NCBI GenBank assembly: GCA_038025085.1
Contig: CM076140.1
Span: forward strand, 23,778,501-23,842,500
Direction of reading: 5' to 3'
DNA from: Tetragonia tetragonoides
Taxonomy: Eukaryota; Streptophyta; Magnoliopsida; Caryophyllales; Aizoaceae
Length of the DNA stretch: 64,000 nucleotides
Shown here: positions 13,573 to 26,610 of the stretch, one piece after another
How the letters are laid out: every line of letters starts with the position of its first letter
Numbering within the stretch: position 1 is the stretch's first letter
The notes under the pieces: model-generated
The model's database searches: none
Seen by the model: only the letters and a program-made list of their open reading frames with translations
Told to the model about the DNA's origin: nothing
Program-made: the position numbers and the translations under genes

Positions 13573-14516
13573 CTACTCCGTAGCTTCGGTAGTAGGACCC
13601 GCGTCTTTCATGGACTCATCTACTTTTGGGCCCTCCGCATCACGTTCCTTGGGAGCCCATCTCTCTTGAACCATGGGCTCTTCTTCTTCAATCTCCATTA
13701 GAGGTGTGCTTGAAGACGCCTCAAGATCATTAGCCCGGATTTGGGGTTCCTCCTGCGGTTTAGTAGTGATCTTTTCCAAAGCTTTCTTGACCTTTGGGTT
13801 TAGGATGCCTCTTACATGCTTAACTCCCTCTTTCTTACCCTTCCCCTTGGGGTCATTAGGTTTTGAGAGTCTTAGGCTAGCTTTGACCGATTGGGCCTTA
13901 AGATCGCCTTGTTCGGATTTCCTACATGCACGGCGACCCTCCGCGGTCTTGCAATCCATCCAAGCCTCATAAGCCGAAGATATGGCCGTAGGCACCTTGA
14001 CATGAGGAATTGTCCACTTAGGACGACGATCCCATGCACACTCCCATGTCTTACCATACTAATTGTCAAGATTCGCATGGTAGGAGGAACACTATCCTTT
14101 TATGGGATAGTTTGGCGTTTCCCATATTGTCGCATGATACGGCTAGGAAATATGTAAGTTGAGTTATGAAGACCGAGCATTTGATAATATCCCGAATTCT
14201 TGTTGCATCCGATTGCGGATTTTAGACCCCACCACTTGACGGTCCATCGTAGCAAGGGACACGCTTTAAGGTACCCACGCCACTCATCAATGGTAGATTC
14301 GTAATACGATCTCCAGCGTGCGGGGAATTGCTTTGGTTGATATTTGAGCGCATTAGCGGGTCTCTCAACAAAGCACATGTGCTCAAGAAGCCATATCTAC
14401 AAAAAGAAAAATATATAGTTAAAGATCCATCAAATATTTAAACTTTATTAGTGAACAAATAATTCAAGTAGTTATCCACGCACTTACTTGGAGAAGAAGA
14501 GGGTTTCCTGTCCATC

Positions 14517-15676
14517 TGTAACACCCCCGAATTCGCAATGATTTCCTGGGAGCTATCGACGTCGCTATACACGACTCAACACCGCTGAACCGACACGAAC
14601 CCAAGGGTTGTTTACTGCAATATTTATCGCTAAGGAATAAATGCTAAGCAGAAAGGAAAACTAGGTATCAAAGGAAGCATCTAAACAAACTAAACATTAA
14701 TATCAGAGTTGTCTATCAAGTGAACTTAAGTCCATTAATGTATTAATACAACTTTGCCTTCAAGGGCACAAACCAAATAAAATCCCAATAATACAAAGTA
14801 ACCAACAGTTCTAAAGAGACGGCCCACATTAACACTTCAAGCTATCCGTCCTCACTCAGCTACACCTGCACTTTGGTTTCCGTGACGGAAACAAGGTACA
14901 GAAGAAAAGAGAAGAAACAAAAGAAAACAAAAGTCAGCTAAACTGAATAAACGTCGTCCATACCCAATAAAAACACTTTCGCAAACCTTACCTGGGTTTT
15001 AGAAGAATCATTGAAATTCATTTGCATGCACAAGTAGTCATATAATCAAGCACAGGCATACTCAACATTCAATTACATGCAATTCTTGCTTTAGTGATCA
15101 TTCGAACACAAATAGATAAAGCATCTTGATGAGAGTAATAAGAGAGCGAATAGAACAGCGATTACCCGTACTGTTCATAGATAGATATAGACATGCCATG
15201 GACTTACTCTAGTGTATACTCACACTATCTCTAACATAATAATCGATACGTAGAGAATTAAATAATGGGGAATGATCCGTCCCGAACACACTACGAGGTG
15301 TCCATAAAAGTAAATTGGGAATCATGCATCCCTAGATTACATCAATTAGATAAGTCTCGATAGCTCGACTACTCCTAGGGATCCATTAGGAGTCTTATTC
15401 TCATTTATAATTCAATTCACATACTTGCATTGATTGACCTAGTGGTACAACAAGACCATGACATACTACTTCATTTCATGCTCATGATAATGAATAATAA
15501 TAACAACAATAGTGACATAAAAGGCATATTAACAATAGTCATGCTTCATATATGTCTAACGAAATTTCGGCAGCACTTCGGCAGTAAATCATCATATCCA
15601 AAAATTACACTTTCACAAATAAACATCAAGATATAATAGGTGCTCATTAGCACTCAATAATAACCCATTCCAATTA

Positions 15677-15721
<45 letters not shown>

Positions 15722-16453
15722 CATAATAATACTAGAAATTCAACATCGCCATACATGCTCAATAGTTAGCATATGAACTAATTAATTAACGAAACTTCAT
15801 AAACTTGTCATACTCAATATAATTCATATTTACAGCGAAAAATATACTTCTAATTCTCATAATTAACGACGATATAATTTAATCATGCTTCGCATATTAA
15901 ATTCACAAGAGTTTCTCAATTAGCACATAACACATCAAAATAGTTTTGATGGGGCTTTACAAAGAGGTAGGCACAATCGTTTACCTAACAAATGCTCACT
16001 ACGCAGTAGGTAGCCTTGCTAATCACAACCCGATCACGCTTGTCCGTTTGGTCCTAATTAAAAACAATTACCGAGACATAATCAGTAAATACGAAAATCC
16101 AAACAGTAATAAAATATTAATCTAATAATTAATTTAAATTCCTTTATTTATTTCAATCAAACTAGGCTTTTGAAAAACCGGATTCGGACTCAAAATGAGT
16201 ACAGAAAAATAAAAACAATTATTGAAAAATACTGAAAAATACGAAATTAATTAAAAACGAAAATACAAATTCGAAACCCTAACTTATTGTGCAAGTCTCG
16301 ACCACAGTCACCCACAAGGGGACCCATGGTCGGACCCATCAGCACCATCACCACCCACTGACCACCCTTGGTCGGTGGTGGCACCGGTGGCTCGCCAGAG
16401 CCAAGGCGGAGAGAGAGAAAACGAGAACGACGAGAGAGGGAGAGAGAGAAAAC

Positions 16454-16529
<76 letters not shown>

Positions 16530-16785
16530 GCGGGAAAGCGACTATTGGGTCTGCCCACGACGGTCGACCACTCGGCCAGGCGGCGGCGGCGGCGGTGGCG
16601 CCAGGCCGCCGGCGAGCAAAACAGGGGAGAGAGAGAGTGTGTGTTGTCGTGAGGGAGAAAGAGAAAAAGAGAGAAAGAGAGAGAAAGGATGAGAGAGAGA
16701 AGGAGGCGGCTCACGTTGGTGGTGGCCCTGGTGTTCTCCCGTGACTGGCGGCCGAGCAAGGGGGAGGGGGAGGCCGGTCGAGTGT

Positions 16786-16844
<59 letters not shown>

Positions 16845-17233
16845 TTTGTGAGGTTTTGGCACAGGTTTTGTTAATCAACTGGCCCATCTCTTGGCTTAAA
16901 TAGGTCTCTAGTCCATGAAGGTCAAAACCTACTAGACCTAGGATTAATTTTCTGATTTAATTGCTAATTAAAAATCATTAAAACCAATTAAATGCTAATT
17001 AAAACTAATTAAAACAATATGAATAAATCTAATTCATATACAAAACTGTTTTAATTAAATCCCTCAATTTGATAATTATAAATCACGAAATTCCCATAAT
17101 AATAATTAATATCATTATGGCTTAATTTGAGTAAATCAAATCGTTATATAAATATACGATTTAAATCTCCGAAACTATTTATAAATGAATTATAAATCGA
17201 TATTATAATTATAGAAAATATTGGGGTATCACA
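14517..17233 (-). repeat. Element 3 3' LTR
   Basis: Minus-strand start TGTGATACCCC at 17233, end GTTACA at 14517. Differences from the 5' LTR include a longer TA run at about 15679-15718 and longer AG arrays (16457-16526, 16784-16838). The TATA-like position (16895-16903) reads TATTTAAG here against TATATAAG in the 5' LTR. Confidence 0.95.
16457..16838. repeat. (AG)n microsatellites in the Element 3 LTR
   Basis: Two nearly pure AG arrays, 16457-16526 and 16784-16838, flank a GC-rich stretch with a GGC run. On the transcribed strand they are CT tracts just downstream of the TATA box. Long arginine/glutamate and serine/leucine frames here are artefacts of the repeat. Confidence 0.95.
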
Positions 17234-17247
17234 TTCTACCCTCCTTA
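17234..17247 (-). other. Element 3 polypurine tract
   Basis: Minus strand AAGGAGGGTAGAA lies directly ahead of the 3' LTR start TGTGATACC. A second GGAGGGTAGAATG copy lies near 17431-17443, likely a duplicate tract. It primes plus-strand DNA synthesis in this family. Confidence 0.75.
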
Positions 17248-17465
17248 AAAATCACTTCTCAATGACGAAACGAGTTTTCCATGCGAAGGTATAATATGAT
17301 TTTAGGACAACGACAATGCAATGCGTGTACTACGGTTGTGATCTAAGTCGATTAGCAGTGCAGCATGCAATGCTAGAACATGCAACTCGTGCAAAGCGGT
17401 AAATAAAACACGAATTTACTAGGTGTGACATTCTACCCTCCTTAAAAAGGGTTTCGCCCCAAAAC

Positions 17466-18863
17466 TCAAATGGAATTAGTACCTTCAATAAAGAGTTCTG
17501 GGTACTTCTCGCGCATCATGGATTCAGCTTCCCATGTTGCTTCTTCTTGACCATGACGGGACCAAATAAGTTTCACAATCGGAACGGTCTTTGTACGAGT
17601 CGATCGTTCTTTTCGGTCAGTGATCTTGATTGGACGTTCTTCGTACGTCAAACTCTCATCAAGTTCGATCGTTTCAGGTTGACCGACATGAGTTGGATCA
17701 TGTACGTATCGCTTCAGTTAAGAGACGTGAAACACATTGTGGATTTTTTCAAGTTCCACAGGCAAAGCTAAACGATAAGCAACCTCGCCAATCCTTTCTA
17801 GGATCTCGTAAGGTCCAATGTAACGAGGACTCAGTTTCCCCTTACGACCAAAACGCATAAAGCCCTTAGTAGGAGATACTCGCAAAAGTATCTTGCTTCC
17901 CACCTCAAATTATTCTTCAGGTCTACAACCTCTATCTGCATACGATTTCTGGCGATCTTGTGCACTTCGCATCTTCGTCTGAATCACCTTCACGATGTCG
18001 ACAGTCTGCTGGATCATGTCAGGACCCAAAACTGCTGTTTCGCTAATATCGTTCCAACATACAGGCGATCTACACTTTCTACCATACAGTGCTTCATATG
18101 GTGCTCGATCGATGCTCGAATGATAGCTGTTGTTGTAAGAAAATTCGATCAATGGAATGTGCTTGTCCCACGAACCTTGATATTCGAGGGCACACGCTCG
18201 AAGCATATCCTCTAGAGTCTGGATTGTTCTTTCTGTCTAGCCATCTGTTGTAGGATGAAAAGAGGTACTAAACTTCGATTTGCTTCCGAAAGCTTCTTGT
18301 AATTTCTGCCAGAAGTTAGAGAGAAATCTCGAGTCTCTATCAGAAACAATATCTTCAGGTACACCATGAAGTCTCATGACCTCCTTGACGTACACGTCAG
18401 CCAGTTTCTCCATTTCCCACGTGTCATGCATTGGGATGAATCTCGCGACCTTCGTCAAACGATCCACAACCACCCAAATGGTGTTTTTCTTCTTCTGTGT
18501 CAAAGGTAAACCCATGACAAAATCCATAGAAATCGGATTCCATTTCTAAGTAGGAACTTCCAGTGATTGTACCATTCCACCTGGTCTTTTGTGCTCGATC
18601 TTGACCTTCTGACATGTCAAACATTTAGCCACAAACTCAGCGACTTCTTGTTTCATTCCTTTCCACCAGAACACTTGGCGAAGATCTTTGTAAAGCTTGT
18701 CTGCACCAGGATGTACAGAATACGGAGTATTATGAGCTTCACCCAGAATCTGACTTTTGATAACTGGGTCATTGGGTACACAGACACGTTCTCTAAATCT
18801 CAAAATTCCATCTTGGCCCAAAGTGAAGTCCTCGGACCTACCCTCATCTTTGTGGTTTAGAAT
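17466..18863 (-). pseudogene. Element 3 integrase with C-terminal chromodomain, broken
   Basis: Zinc-binding region HPGADKLYKDLR...CLTCQK at about 18700-18600. Core: first D in MDFVMGLP (18527), second D in VSDRDSRF (about 18335), then the E-containing TERTIQ just after a stop. The C-terminal [20 protein letters not shown] (about 17850-17790) is the GPY/F module of chromoviruses. It is followed by a chromodomain-like end, VPIVKLIWSRHGQEEATWE (about 17570-17510) and MREKYPELF. This domain targets integration to chromatin marks. In-frame stops are at 18546, 18237, 17910 and 17718 (lowest coordinate of each codon); the frame is otherwise continuous. Confidence 0.92.
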
Positions 18864-21022
18864 CTATTGAAGATCCTCATCACCACCCTGTCTATCTTTA
18901 ATCTCCCCGAGTAACGTTGGTCGAACAATCATATGTGCTAAGGCACACTGAACATCACCTTGAAACACAATTTCCACCTCGAGAATTTGCAAGTCACGTA
19001 TGATCTCTTTAGGAAGCGCTAAAGCGGTGTTTAAAGTATGTCGAGTCTTCCTACTCAAAGCATCAGCGACTACGTTCACTTTACCCTCATGCTACTGAAT
19101 ATCAATGTCATACTCCGTCAGAAGTTCTAGCCATCTCCTTTGGCACATGCTCAACTCTTTCCGCGTAAAGATGTACTTGAGACTCTTGTGATCAGTGAAC
19201 ATCTTGACTGCGGAACCATACAGATAGTTTCGCCAAATCTTCAATGCGAATACGACAGCAGCAAGTTCTAGATCGTGCGTAGGATAGTTATCCTCGTGCT
19301 TCTTCAGTTGTCGTGAGGCGTAAGCCACGACCTTTCCATGTTGCATCAAAACACATCCTAAGCCATGCTTAGACGCGTCACTGTAGACCTCATATCCTTC
19401 TGTTCCTGATGGCAATGTCAAAATAGGTGCACTAGTAAGACGTTTCTTCAACTCTTGGAAAGTAGTCTCACACTTGTCCGAACATACAAACTTTGTCGTT
19501 TTCTTCATCAAGTTCGTGATTGGCTGCGCAATCTTTGAAAAACCTTCTACAAATTGTCTATAGTAGCCAACAAGTGCAAGAAAGCTTCGAACTTCGGTCA
19601 CGGTCATTGGTCTTGGCCAATCTGTAACAGCTCGAATCTTCTCTGGATCTATGGCCACTCCATCCTTAGACACCACGTGTCCTAAGAAAGATACCGTGTC
19701 TAACCAAAACTCACACTTAGACAACTTGGCGTAAAGTTGATGTCTTCGCAGAATCTCCAAAACAGTATGTAAGTGTTGCTCATGCTCCTCGGCGTTCTTC
19801 GAGTAAACCAGAATATCATCTATGAAGACTACAACAAACTGGTGTAGGTAAGGCTGGAACGTACGGTTCATCAAGTCCATAAACTTCGCAGGCGCATTCG
19901 TCAACCCAAAAGGCATCACAGTAAACTCATAGTGCCCATACCTTGTCCTAAACGCTGTCTTCGCAATATCAGGCTCAGACATCCTCAACTGATGGTATCC
20001 TGATCGTAGGTCTATCTTTGAGAAAATAGACGCTCCACGCAGTTGGTCAAACAGATCGTCAATTCTGGGAAGTGGGTATCTATTCTTGATCATGATCTTG
20101 TTCAACTCGCAGTAGTCAATGCACAGTCTCATACTACAATCCTTCTTCCGTACAAACAAAACGGGAGCACCTCAAGGCGATACACTCGGGCGTATGTATC
20201 CCTTTTCCAACAAGTCCTCTAGTTGCGTTTTCAGTTCCTTCATCTCAGCAGGTGCCATACGATACGGTGCTTTAGAAATTGGTGCAGAACCTGGAGCTAA
20301 GTCGATCGTAAAGTCGATAATGCGTTGTGGAGGCATTCCGGGAATCTCTTCGGGAAATACATCAGCGTACTCGGAAACTACAGGAATAGGCTGTGGAGCT
20401 TCCGTCTCTCGACTCGTATCCACCACATGACAAAGGTAAATCGCTTCACCCTTAGTCACGCACTCTTTAACTTTCATCGTTGCCATAGCCTTCAGTTTAG
20501 GCTTGACCACAACTCCTCGGTAAGTGATCCTCTTACCTTTAGGTCCTCGCAAAGAAACGCGTTGTTCGAAGCACTCTATCTTAGCCCTATACTTGTACAA
20601 CCAATTAATTCCCAAAATAACGTCAAAATCACCCAACTCGAACTGAATCAAATCTGCAGGTAGCTCGGAACCAGCGATCTTAATCGAACACTTCTCGTAC
20701 AACGAATTACAATTAACATTGACCCCGTTTGGCATCGTAATGTTCGCCCTATACAATGAACTAGATTCTAGGCCTATCTTAGATGCAAAGTTCTTAGAAA
20801 GAAAAGAATGCGATGCACCACTATCAAACAAAACAAAAGCGGGAAAAGAATTAACAAGAAAAGTACCAACGATCACTTTCGGGTTTGCTTCTGCTTCATT
20901 GGGATTCATCACAAAAATTCTGCTATTAACCCCTCTATTGTTGTTGTTGTTGTTGTTCGGTGCGGGATTTGCAGTAGTAGGAGCTTGAACGTGGTTGTTC
21001 ACAGCAGGAGCAGCATTGTTGC

Positions 21023-21065
<43 letters not shown>

Positions 21066-21242
21066 GCTGTTGTTGTTGTAACCCCCGTTCCCACGGCAGT
21101 TACCACCATTACCACGATAGCCATTGTTATTACCACCACGATTGTAATTGTTATCGCGGTTCCGCTCATTACCATTCCTACCTCGGCCCCAACATTCAGA
21201 AGCTTTGTGACCCGGCTTATTGCATTCATAGCAGTGCAACAC
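18864..21242 (-). pseudogene. Element 3 zinc knuckle, protease, RT and RNase H, broken
   Basis: It opens with the knuckle CYECNKPGHKASEC (about 21233-21192), then an asparagine-rich low-complexity stretch encoded by an AAC run (about 21080-21010). The protease active site is VLFDSGASHSF (about 20840). RT shows [16 protein letters not shown] (20162 on), [13 protein letters not shown] (about 20010), PFGLTNAP and catalytic FIDD (about 19817). RNase H shows [14 protein letters not shown] (about 19390). Stops are TGA at 20174-20172, TAG at 19094-19092 and TAG at 18866-18864. Gag lies in another frame because of an 8-base duplication near 21237-21250. Confidence 0.93.
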
Positions 21243-22042
21243 GCCAACACGTCACCTCGACAGTTCTTACCAGCATGCGTCTTGTTGCAGCGAGTACAAG
21301 GCATATTCCTTCTAGCCATTATCGTAGCTCGATGACTATTCGAGTCACGATTCCTATTCGCATTGTAGTTCTGACCACCTTGGTAGTTGTTGTTGTCGTT
21401 AGGCCTTGGCCTCTTGTCGCCATTGCTCGACTGCGATGGGTTGCCTTTGTCGCGCTTGTTCTTACCCACATGTGTGTCACGACGTCCAACAATCCTCTCT
21501 TGATTCAGGGCCTGGTCATAAGATTCCTGAAAAGTGACGGATTGTCCAGCGACAAAACGTTGAATGTCCCATTTCAGTCCATCCTCGAACCTTTCGATTC
21601 GCTCACCTTCAGTTGTCAGCAGATTAGGAGCAAAAATTGCAAGCTCATTGAACTTGGCAGCGTACTCGGCCACAGACAGCTTGTCTTGGCTTAACCCTTT
21701 AAACTCACGCTGTTTAAGGCGTCGTAGAGCACTAGGATAAAATCTAGCACGAATGGATTCCTTAAAGCGATGCCAATTATAGTTCCGCGTCGCAAGCAAG
21801 TCCATTCGCACATCGTTCCACCACTTATTGGCCTCGCCCTTTAGGTAATACGTCGCAGAGCTAACCTTCATTTTGTTAAGCCGACTTGTAGCCAGGAACA
21901 ACTTCTCAAATTCAATGATCCAAGTCTCCAGCTTTGTTGGATCAGCACCACCTTCGAATGTAGGAGGTTTAAGAGCGTCAAAATCTCGCAAACTACGCGC
22001 TGCAGAGGCTTGTGCGGTTTCCAGCTCTTCTTGGCGTGCCAT
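21243..22042 (-). pseudogene. Element 3 gag, frame lost at its 3' end
   Basis: ATG at 22042-22040 starts MARQEELETAQASAARSL. The capsid region carries FDALKPPTFEGGADPTKLE, WIIEFEKLF, AEYAAKFNEL and QERIVGRRD, the usual order for chromovirus gag. A first knuckle-like CTRCNKTHAGKNC is in this frame; the canonical CCHC is in the next frame. The open frame is 266 codons to that point. A 750-base stretch and an extra ORF separate it from the primer site. Confidence 0.9.
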
Positions 22043-22795
22043 CTGTCATGCCATGATCTCGACCACATCGGTCAGACCATCCTCTAGTCGTGCAATTCTA
22101 TCGGCGTTGGTTGTCATTTTGCAATTTGAGAATATAGAAGTAATGGTATGAACACCATTCACACATTTTGCACATCTCGACCCATTAAGGTCTAATTGAG
22201 AGAAATAGGTTGTAATTGAAACATTTCTCTTGACATTTAGCATATAGCATATAAGTTTTGAGGATCGACCTTACATTGTAGGTCTAAGCAACATACTTGC
22301 TTTATTGTTCTCAGTGCATAATAGTTCGATAGGCATATAGTGCACTTTAGACATATAGGTCTCACAAGAATATACAAAGATGCTCACAATTCACATAAAG
22401 AGGCTCCATACAATTTTAGTAGGGCAATAGACAATCACACGTAATCATATTGATATGCTTTAGCACTTGGCTCACAAAAGAGTTGACAATGCTCAATAAA
22501 AATTTTGCCATAAATTCGACATGGATTTCCCATCATGTCACGACGATAAGAGATAGCATTCATGCTTTTAGTCAACCATGCAAATATGTGATACAACAAT
22601 GATATAAACAAATCATAACGACTTTCATATAATCAAATGAAATAGTTTTGCAATAAGATAGATTGCAAAATATATAAGAGTTATAAATATTTGTTGGTTA
22701 GGCAACTACACACCACCAAACTTGACCACGCAGGGCCATCACAAAAATGAAATAATGTTTCTAAACAAGACTACTAATTCTAGTCAAATAAATAT
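22043..22795 (-). other. Spacer between extra ORF and gag of Element 3
   Basis: AT-rich, no open frame of note and no recognisable feature. It could hold an intron or an internal ribosome entry, but nothing in the sequence shows that. Confidence 0.5.
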
Positions 22796-23797
22796 CTAAA
22801 CAGCAACTGGGTTTTGCTTCGATCCGGGAGGCGTATCATCATCATCATCATCCCTCCTTGGCTTCACTTCCCTACATGGCGTGTAAGGATGTTCGTCACC
22901 TTTGAACTTCTGAGGCATGAAGTGCCTTCTAAAGTTGTCAACAAGCTTGCACTTCTTTGACCACCAGCTCTCACAGATGTCCTTCGGGGTAGGCACTAGG
23001 ACGTGATTAACCTTCCATTCGAACTCGGACAAGCATAGCTCATTGCCAACACCCTGAAAACACAACGCCTAACGGTTGCCTTTGCTGTACTTCTCGTCGT
23101 TGATGTAGCCACCCCTCAGTACCACATCGTCATACTTCTCCTTGAGACCTCTCCAAGGATGCATGTTGGGTAAGCAAGCTAGTAAGAGTTCTACCCAGAA
23201 ACCTTGGCGTATCCTCGTTCGGTTCTCATATTCGTATCGCTCGATCGTAGTGTATGCGTGATCAATGTAGGCACGGATGTCATTCAACTCGGCATCAGTG
23301 GCAAAGAAAGGCTCCACAGGAGGAGACACATCAGCAGGAGGTGAAGGAGGTACAGAGTTGTTGCCGCTTGCATCACCAATATACTCTAAGTCTGGCATGC
23401 TAGGTGAATCAGGGACACCAGCTCCATACTCAAATCGCATCTCTAGATCGACAAAGTTAGGCTCAACACTTGGCTCGTCAGCAGGAGCATCGTCAGCCTG
23501 AGGTTCGGACTCGGTAGGTTCCTCTTCAGAATCAGGATCCTCGTTAGCTTCCAAGTCATGGTTAGGATCGATTGGAACGTCATCATCACGATCCTCATGA
23601 GCGGGTTGGTCCACCTCGGGCTCGTGCGCGCCATTGCCATGCGCCTCGGGCTCGGGTGCAGCCTCTTCACGCTCGTCGTGCGTTGGCTCGCTATCAGAGA
23701 TATTCACATATTCCACCTCGTTCTTGGGTGCAACGATCATTGCTCGTGGTTTTCTACCTCTACTCGACTTCATCGCGGTAAAACGAGTAATTGTCAT
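22796..23797 (-). pseudogene. Element 3 extra upstream ORF of unknown function, one in-frame stop
   Basis: ATG at 23797-23795 opens 242 codons to a TAG at 23071-23069, then the same frame continues to 22796, giving 333 codons with one stop. Residues 1-40 are basic (SSRGRKPRA). About 40-150 is strongly acidic and proline-rich (APEPEAHGNGAHEPEVDQPA, DPDSEEEPTESEPQADDAPA). About 165-240 looks folded (RAYIDHAYTTIERYEYENRT, RQGFWVELLLACLPNMHPW). After the stop comes SWWSKKCKLVDNFRRHF and an aspartate run. There are no zinc, protease or membrane features. It lies between primer site and gag, where standard chromoviruses have only leader. I recognise no family. Confidence 0.7.
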
Positions 23798-23968
23798 CTA
23801 CAAAAGGGCAATCAAACAATAAGAACATTTAAATCACAATTAAGGTGATTTTAAGAAATTCCTAACTTCTAGGACTACTACGCTCAACGGCTTTCATTAT
23901 ATTTTATTTTCCCCAAAATGAAACTAATCTTTATTAATTCATTAATTAAACCTATGCAACCTTTTAAA

Positions 23969-23986
23969 CCTAGGGCTCTGATACCA
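23969..23986 (-). other. Element 3 primer-binding site, initiator tRNA-Met
   Basis: Minus strand TGGTATCAGAGCCCTAGG, two bases after the 5' LTR end. The first 12 bases match the canonical plant initiator tRNA-Met primer site. Confidence 0.92.
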
Positions 23987-23988
23987 TT

Positions 23989-26169
23989 TGTAAGACCGTC
24001 GAATTCGCAATGATTTCCTAGGAGCTATCGACGTCGCTATACACGACTCGACACCGCTGAACCGTCACGAACCCAAGGGTTGTTTACTGCAACATTTATC
24101 GCTAAGGAATAAATGCTAAGGAGAAAGGAAAACTAGGTATCAAAGGAAGCATCTAAACAAACTAAATATTAATATCAGAGTTGTCTATCAAGTGAACTTA
24201 AGTCCATTAAAGTATTAATACAACTTTGCCTTCAAGGGAACAAACCAAACAAAATCCCAATAATCCAAAGTAACCAACCGTTCTAAAGAGACGGCCCACA
24301 TTAACACTTCAAGCTATCCGTCCTCACTCAGCTACACCTGCACTTTGGTTTCCGTGACGGAAACAAGGTACAGAAAAAATCAGATAAACTGAATAAACGT
24401 CGTCCATACCCAGTAAAAATACTTTCGCAAACCTTACTAGGGTTTTAGAAGAATCATTGAAATTCATTTGCACGCACAAGTAGTCATACAATCAAGCACA
24501 ACACTGATACTCAACATTCAATTACATGCAATTCTTGCTTAAGTGATCATTTGAACACAAATAGATAAACCATCTTGATTAGAGTAATAAGAGAGCGAAT
24601 AGAACAGCGATTACCCATACTGTTCATAGATAGATATATAGACATGCCATGGACTTACTCTAGTGTATACTCACACTATCTCTAACATAATAATCAATAC
24701 ATAGAGAATTAAATAATGGGGAATGATCCGTCCCGAACACACTACGAGGTGTCCATAAAAGTAACTTGGGAATCACGCATCCCTAGACTACATCAATTAG
24801 ATAAGTCTCGATATCTCGACTACTCCTAGGGATCCATTAGGAGTCTTATTCTCATTTATAATTCAATTCACATACTTGCATTGATTGAACTAGTGGTACA
24901 ACGAGACCACGACATACTACTTTATTTCATGCTCATGATAATGAATAATAATAACAACGATAGTGACATAAAGGCATATTAACAATAGTCATGCTTCATA
25001 TATGTCTAACGAAATTTCGGCAGTAAATCATGATATCCAAAAATTACACTTTCACAAATAAAGATCAAGATATAATAGGTGCTCATTAGCACTCAATAAT
25101 AACCCATTCCAATTAGCATATATATTATCATAATAATATTAGAAATTCAACATTGCCATACATGCTCAATAATTAGCATATGAACTAATTAATTAACGAA
25201 ACTTCATAAACTTTTCATACTCAATATAATTCATATTTACAGCGAAGAATATATTTCTAATTCTCATAATTAACGACGATATAATTTAATCATGCTTCGT
25301 ATATTAAATTCACAATGGTTTCTCAATTAGCACATAACACATCAAAATAGTTTTGATGGGGCTTTGCAAATAGTTAGGCACAATCGTTTACCTAACAAAC
25401 GCTCAGTACGCAGTAGGTAACCTTGCTAATCACAATCCGATCATGCTTGTCCATTTGGTCGTAATTAAAAATATTTACCGAGACATAATCAGTAAATACG
25501 AAAATCCAAACAGTAATAAAATATTAATCTAATATTTTATTTAAATTCCCTGATTTATTTCAATCAACATAGGCTTTTTAAAATGTGAATTCGGACTCCA
25601 AACGAGTACAGAAATATAAAAATAATTATTGAAAAATACTGAAAAATCCAAAATTAATTAAAAACGAAAATACAAATTTGAAACCCTAACTTATTGTGCA
25701 AGTCTCGACCACGGTCACCCACAAGGGGACCCATGGTCGGACCCATCAGCACCATCACCACCCACTGACCACCCTTGGTCGGTGGTGGCGCCGGTGGCTC
25801 GCCGGAGCCACGGCGGAGAGAGAGAAAACGAGAACGACGAGAGAGGGAGAGAGAGAAAACGAGAGAGAGAGAGAGACTGAAGGAGAGAGAGGGGGCGGGG
25901 AAGAGACCAGTGGGTCTGCCCACGACAGTCGACCACTCGGCCAAGCGGCGGCGGCGGCATTGGCGCCAGGCCGCCGGCGAGCAAAACAGGGGAGAGAGAG
26001 TGTGTGTTGTCGCGAGCGAGAAAGAGAGAAAGAGAGAGAAAGGAAGAGAGAGAGAAGGAGGCGGCTCACCTTGGTGGGTGCCCTGGTGTTCTTCGGCGAC
26101 TGGCGGCCGAGCAAGGGGGAGGGGGAGGCCGGTCGAGTGAAGAGAGAGGAGAGAGAGTTTGTATGTGTC

Positions 26170-26227
<58 letters not shown>

Positions 26228-26610
26228 TTTGTGAGGTTTTGGCTCAGTTTTTGTAAACTGATCAATTGACCCATCTCTTGGCTTATATAGGTGTCTAGTC
26301 AATGAAAGTCAAAACCTACTAGACCTAGGACTAATTTTCTGATTTAATTGCTAATTAAAAACCATTAAAACCAATTAAATGCTAATTAAAACTCTATGAA
26401 TAAATCTTATTCATATACAAAACTGTTTTAATTAAATTCCTCAATTTGATAATTATAAATCACGAAATTCCCATAATAATAATTAATATTATTATTGCTT
26501 AATTTGAGTAAATCGAATCGTTATATAAATATACGATTTAAATCTCCGAAACTATTTATAAATGAACTATAAATCGATATTATAATTATAGAAAATATTG
26601 GGGTATCACA
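23989..26610 (-). repeat. Element 3 5' LTR
   Basis: Minus-strand TGTGATACCCC at 26610 to CTTACA at 23989. It contains a TATA box CTATATAAGC (26290-26281), then a CT tract (about 26221-26168) roughly 60 bases downstream, then GC-rich sequence with smaller AG arrays. Homologous throughout to 14517-17233. Confidence 0.95.
26281..26290 (-). promoter_or_regulatory. TATA box of Element 3 5' LTR
   Basis: CTATATAAGC on the minus strand, followed by a pyrimidine-rich stretch and the CT array. It is positioned to drive minus-strand transcription of the element. Confidence 0.7.

Larger units (their letters stand above)
14517..26610 (-). mobile_element. Element 3: Tekay-like chromovirus nested in Element 1
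   Basis: LTRs at 23989-26610 (5', 2622 bp) and 14517-17233 (3', 2717 bp) flank a tRNA-Met primer site, an extra ORF, gag, pol and a chromodomain-bearing integrase, all on the minus strand. The target duplication CCATC is at 14512-14516 and 26611-26615. LTRs run TGTGATACCCC...TTACA on the minus strand. Domain order PR-RT-RNH-IN-chromodomain, initiator tRNA-Met priming and LTRs above 2.5 kb fit the Tekay/Del clade. Pol holds seven in-frame stops but no visible frameshift. The first 165 bases of the LTRs differ at about one base in twenty by eye, so it is younger than Element 1. Confidence 0.95.

Noticed and set aside
16289..16874. Long frames rich in RE or SL on both strands
   Set aside because: They are the AG/CT microsatellite of the Element 3 LTR read in frame; the same holds for 25654-26302.
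20808..21335. Valine-rich plus-strand frame
   Set aside because: It is the antisense of the asparagine-coding run of Element 3 gag-pol.
23069..23071. Programmed stop readthrough in the Element 3 extra ORF
   Set aside because: One TAG in a copy whose pol holds seven stops is most simply decay; no readthrough context is evident.
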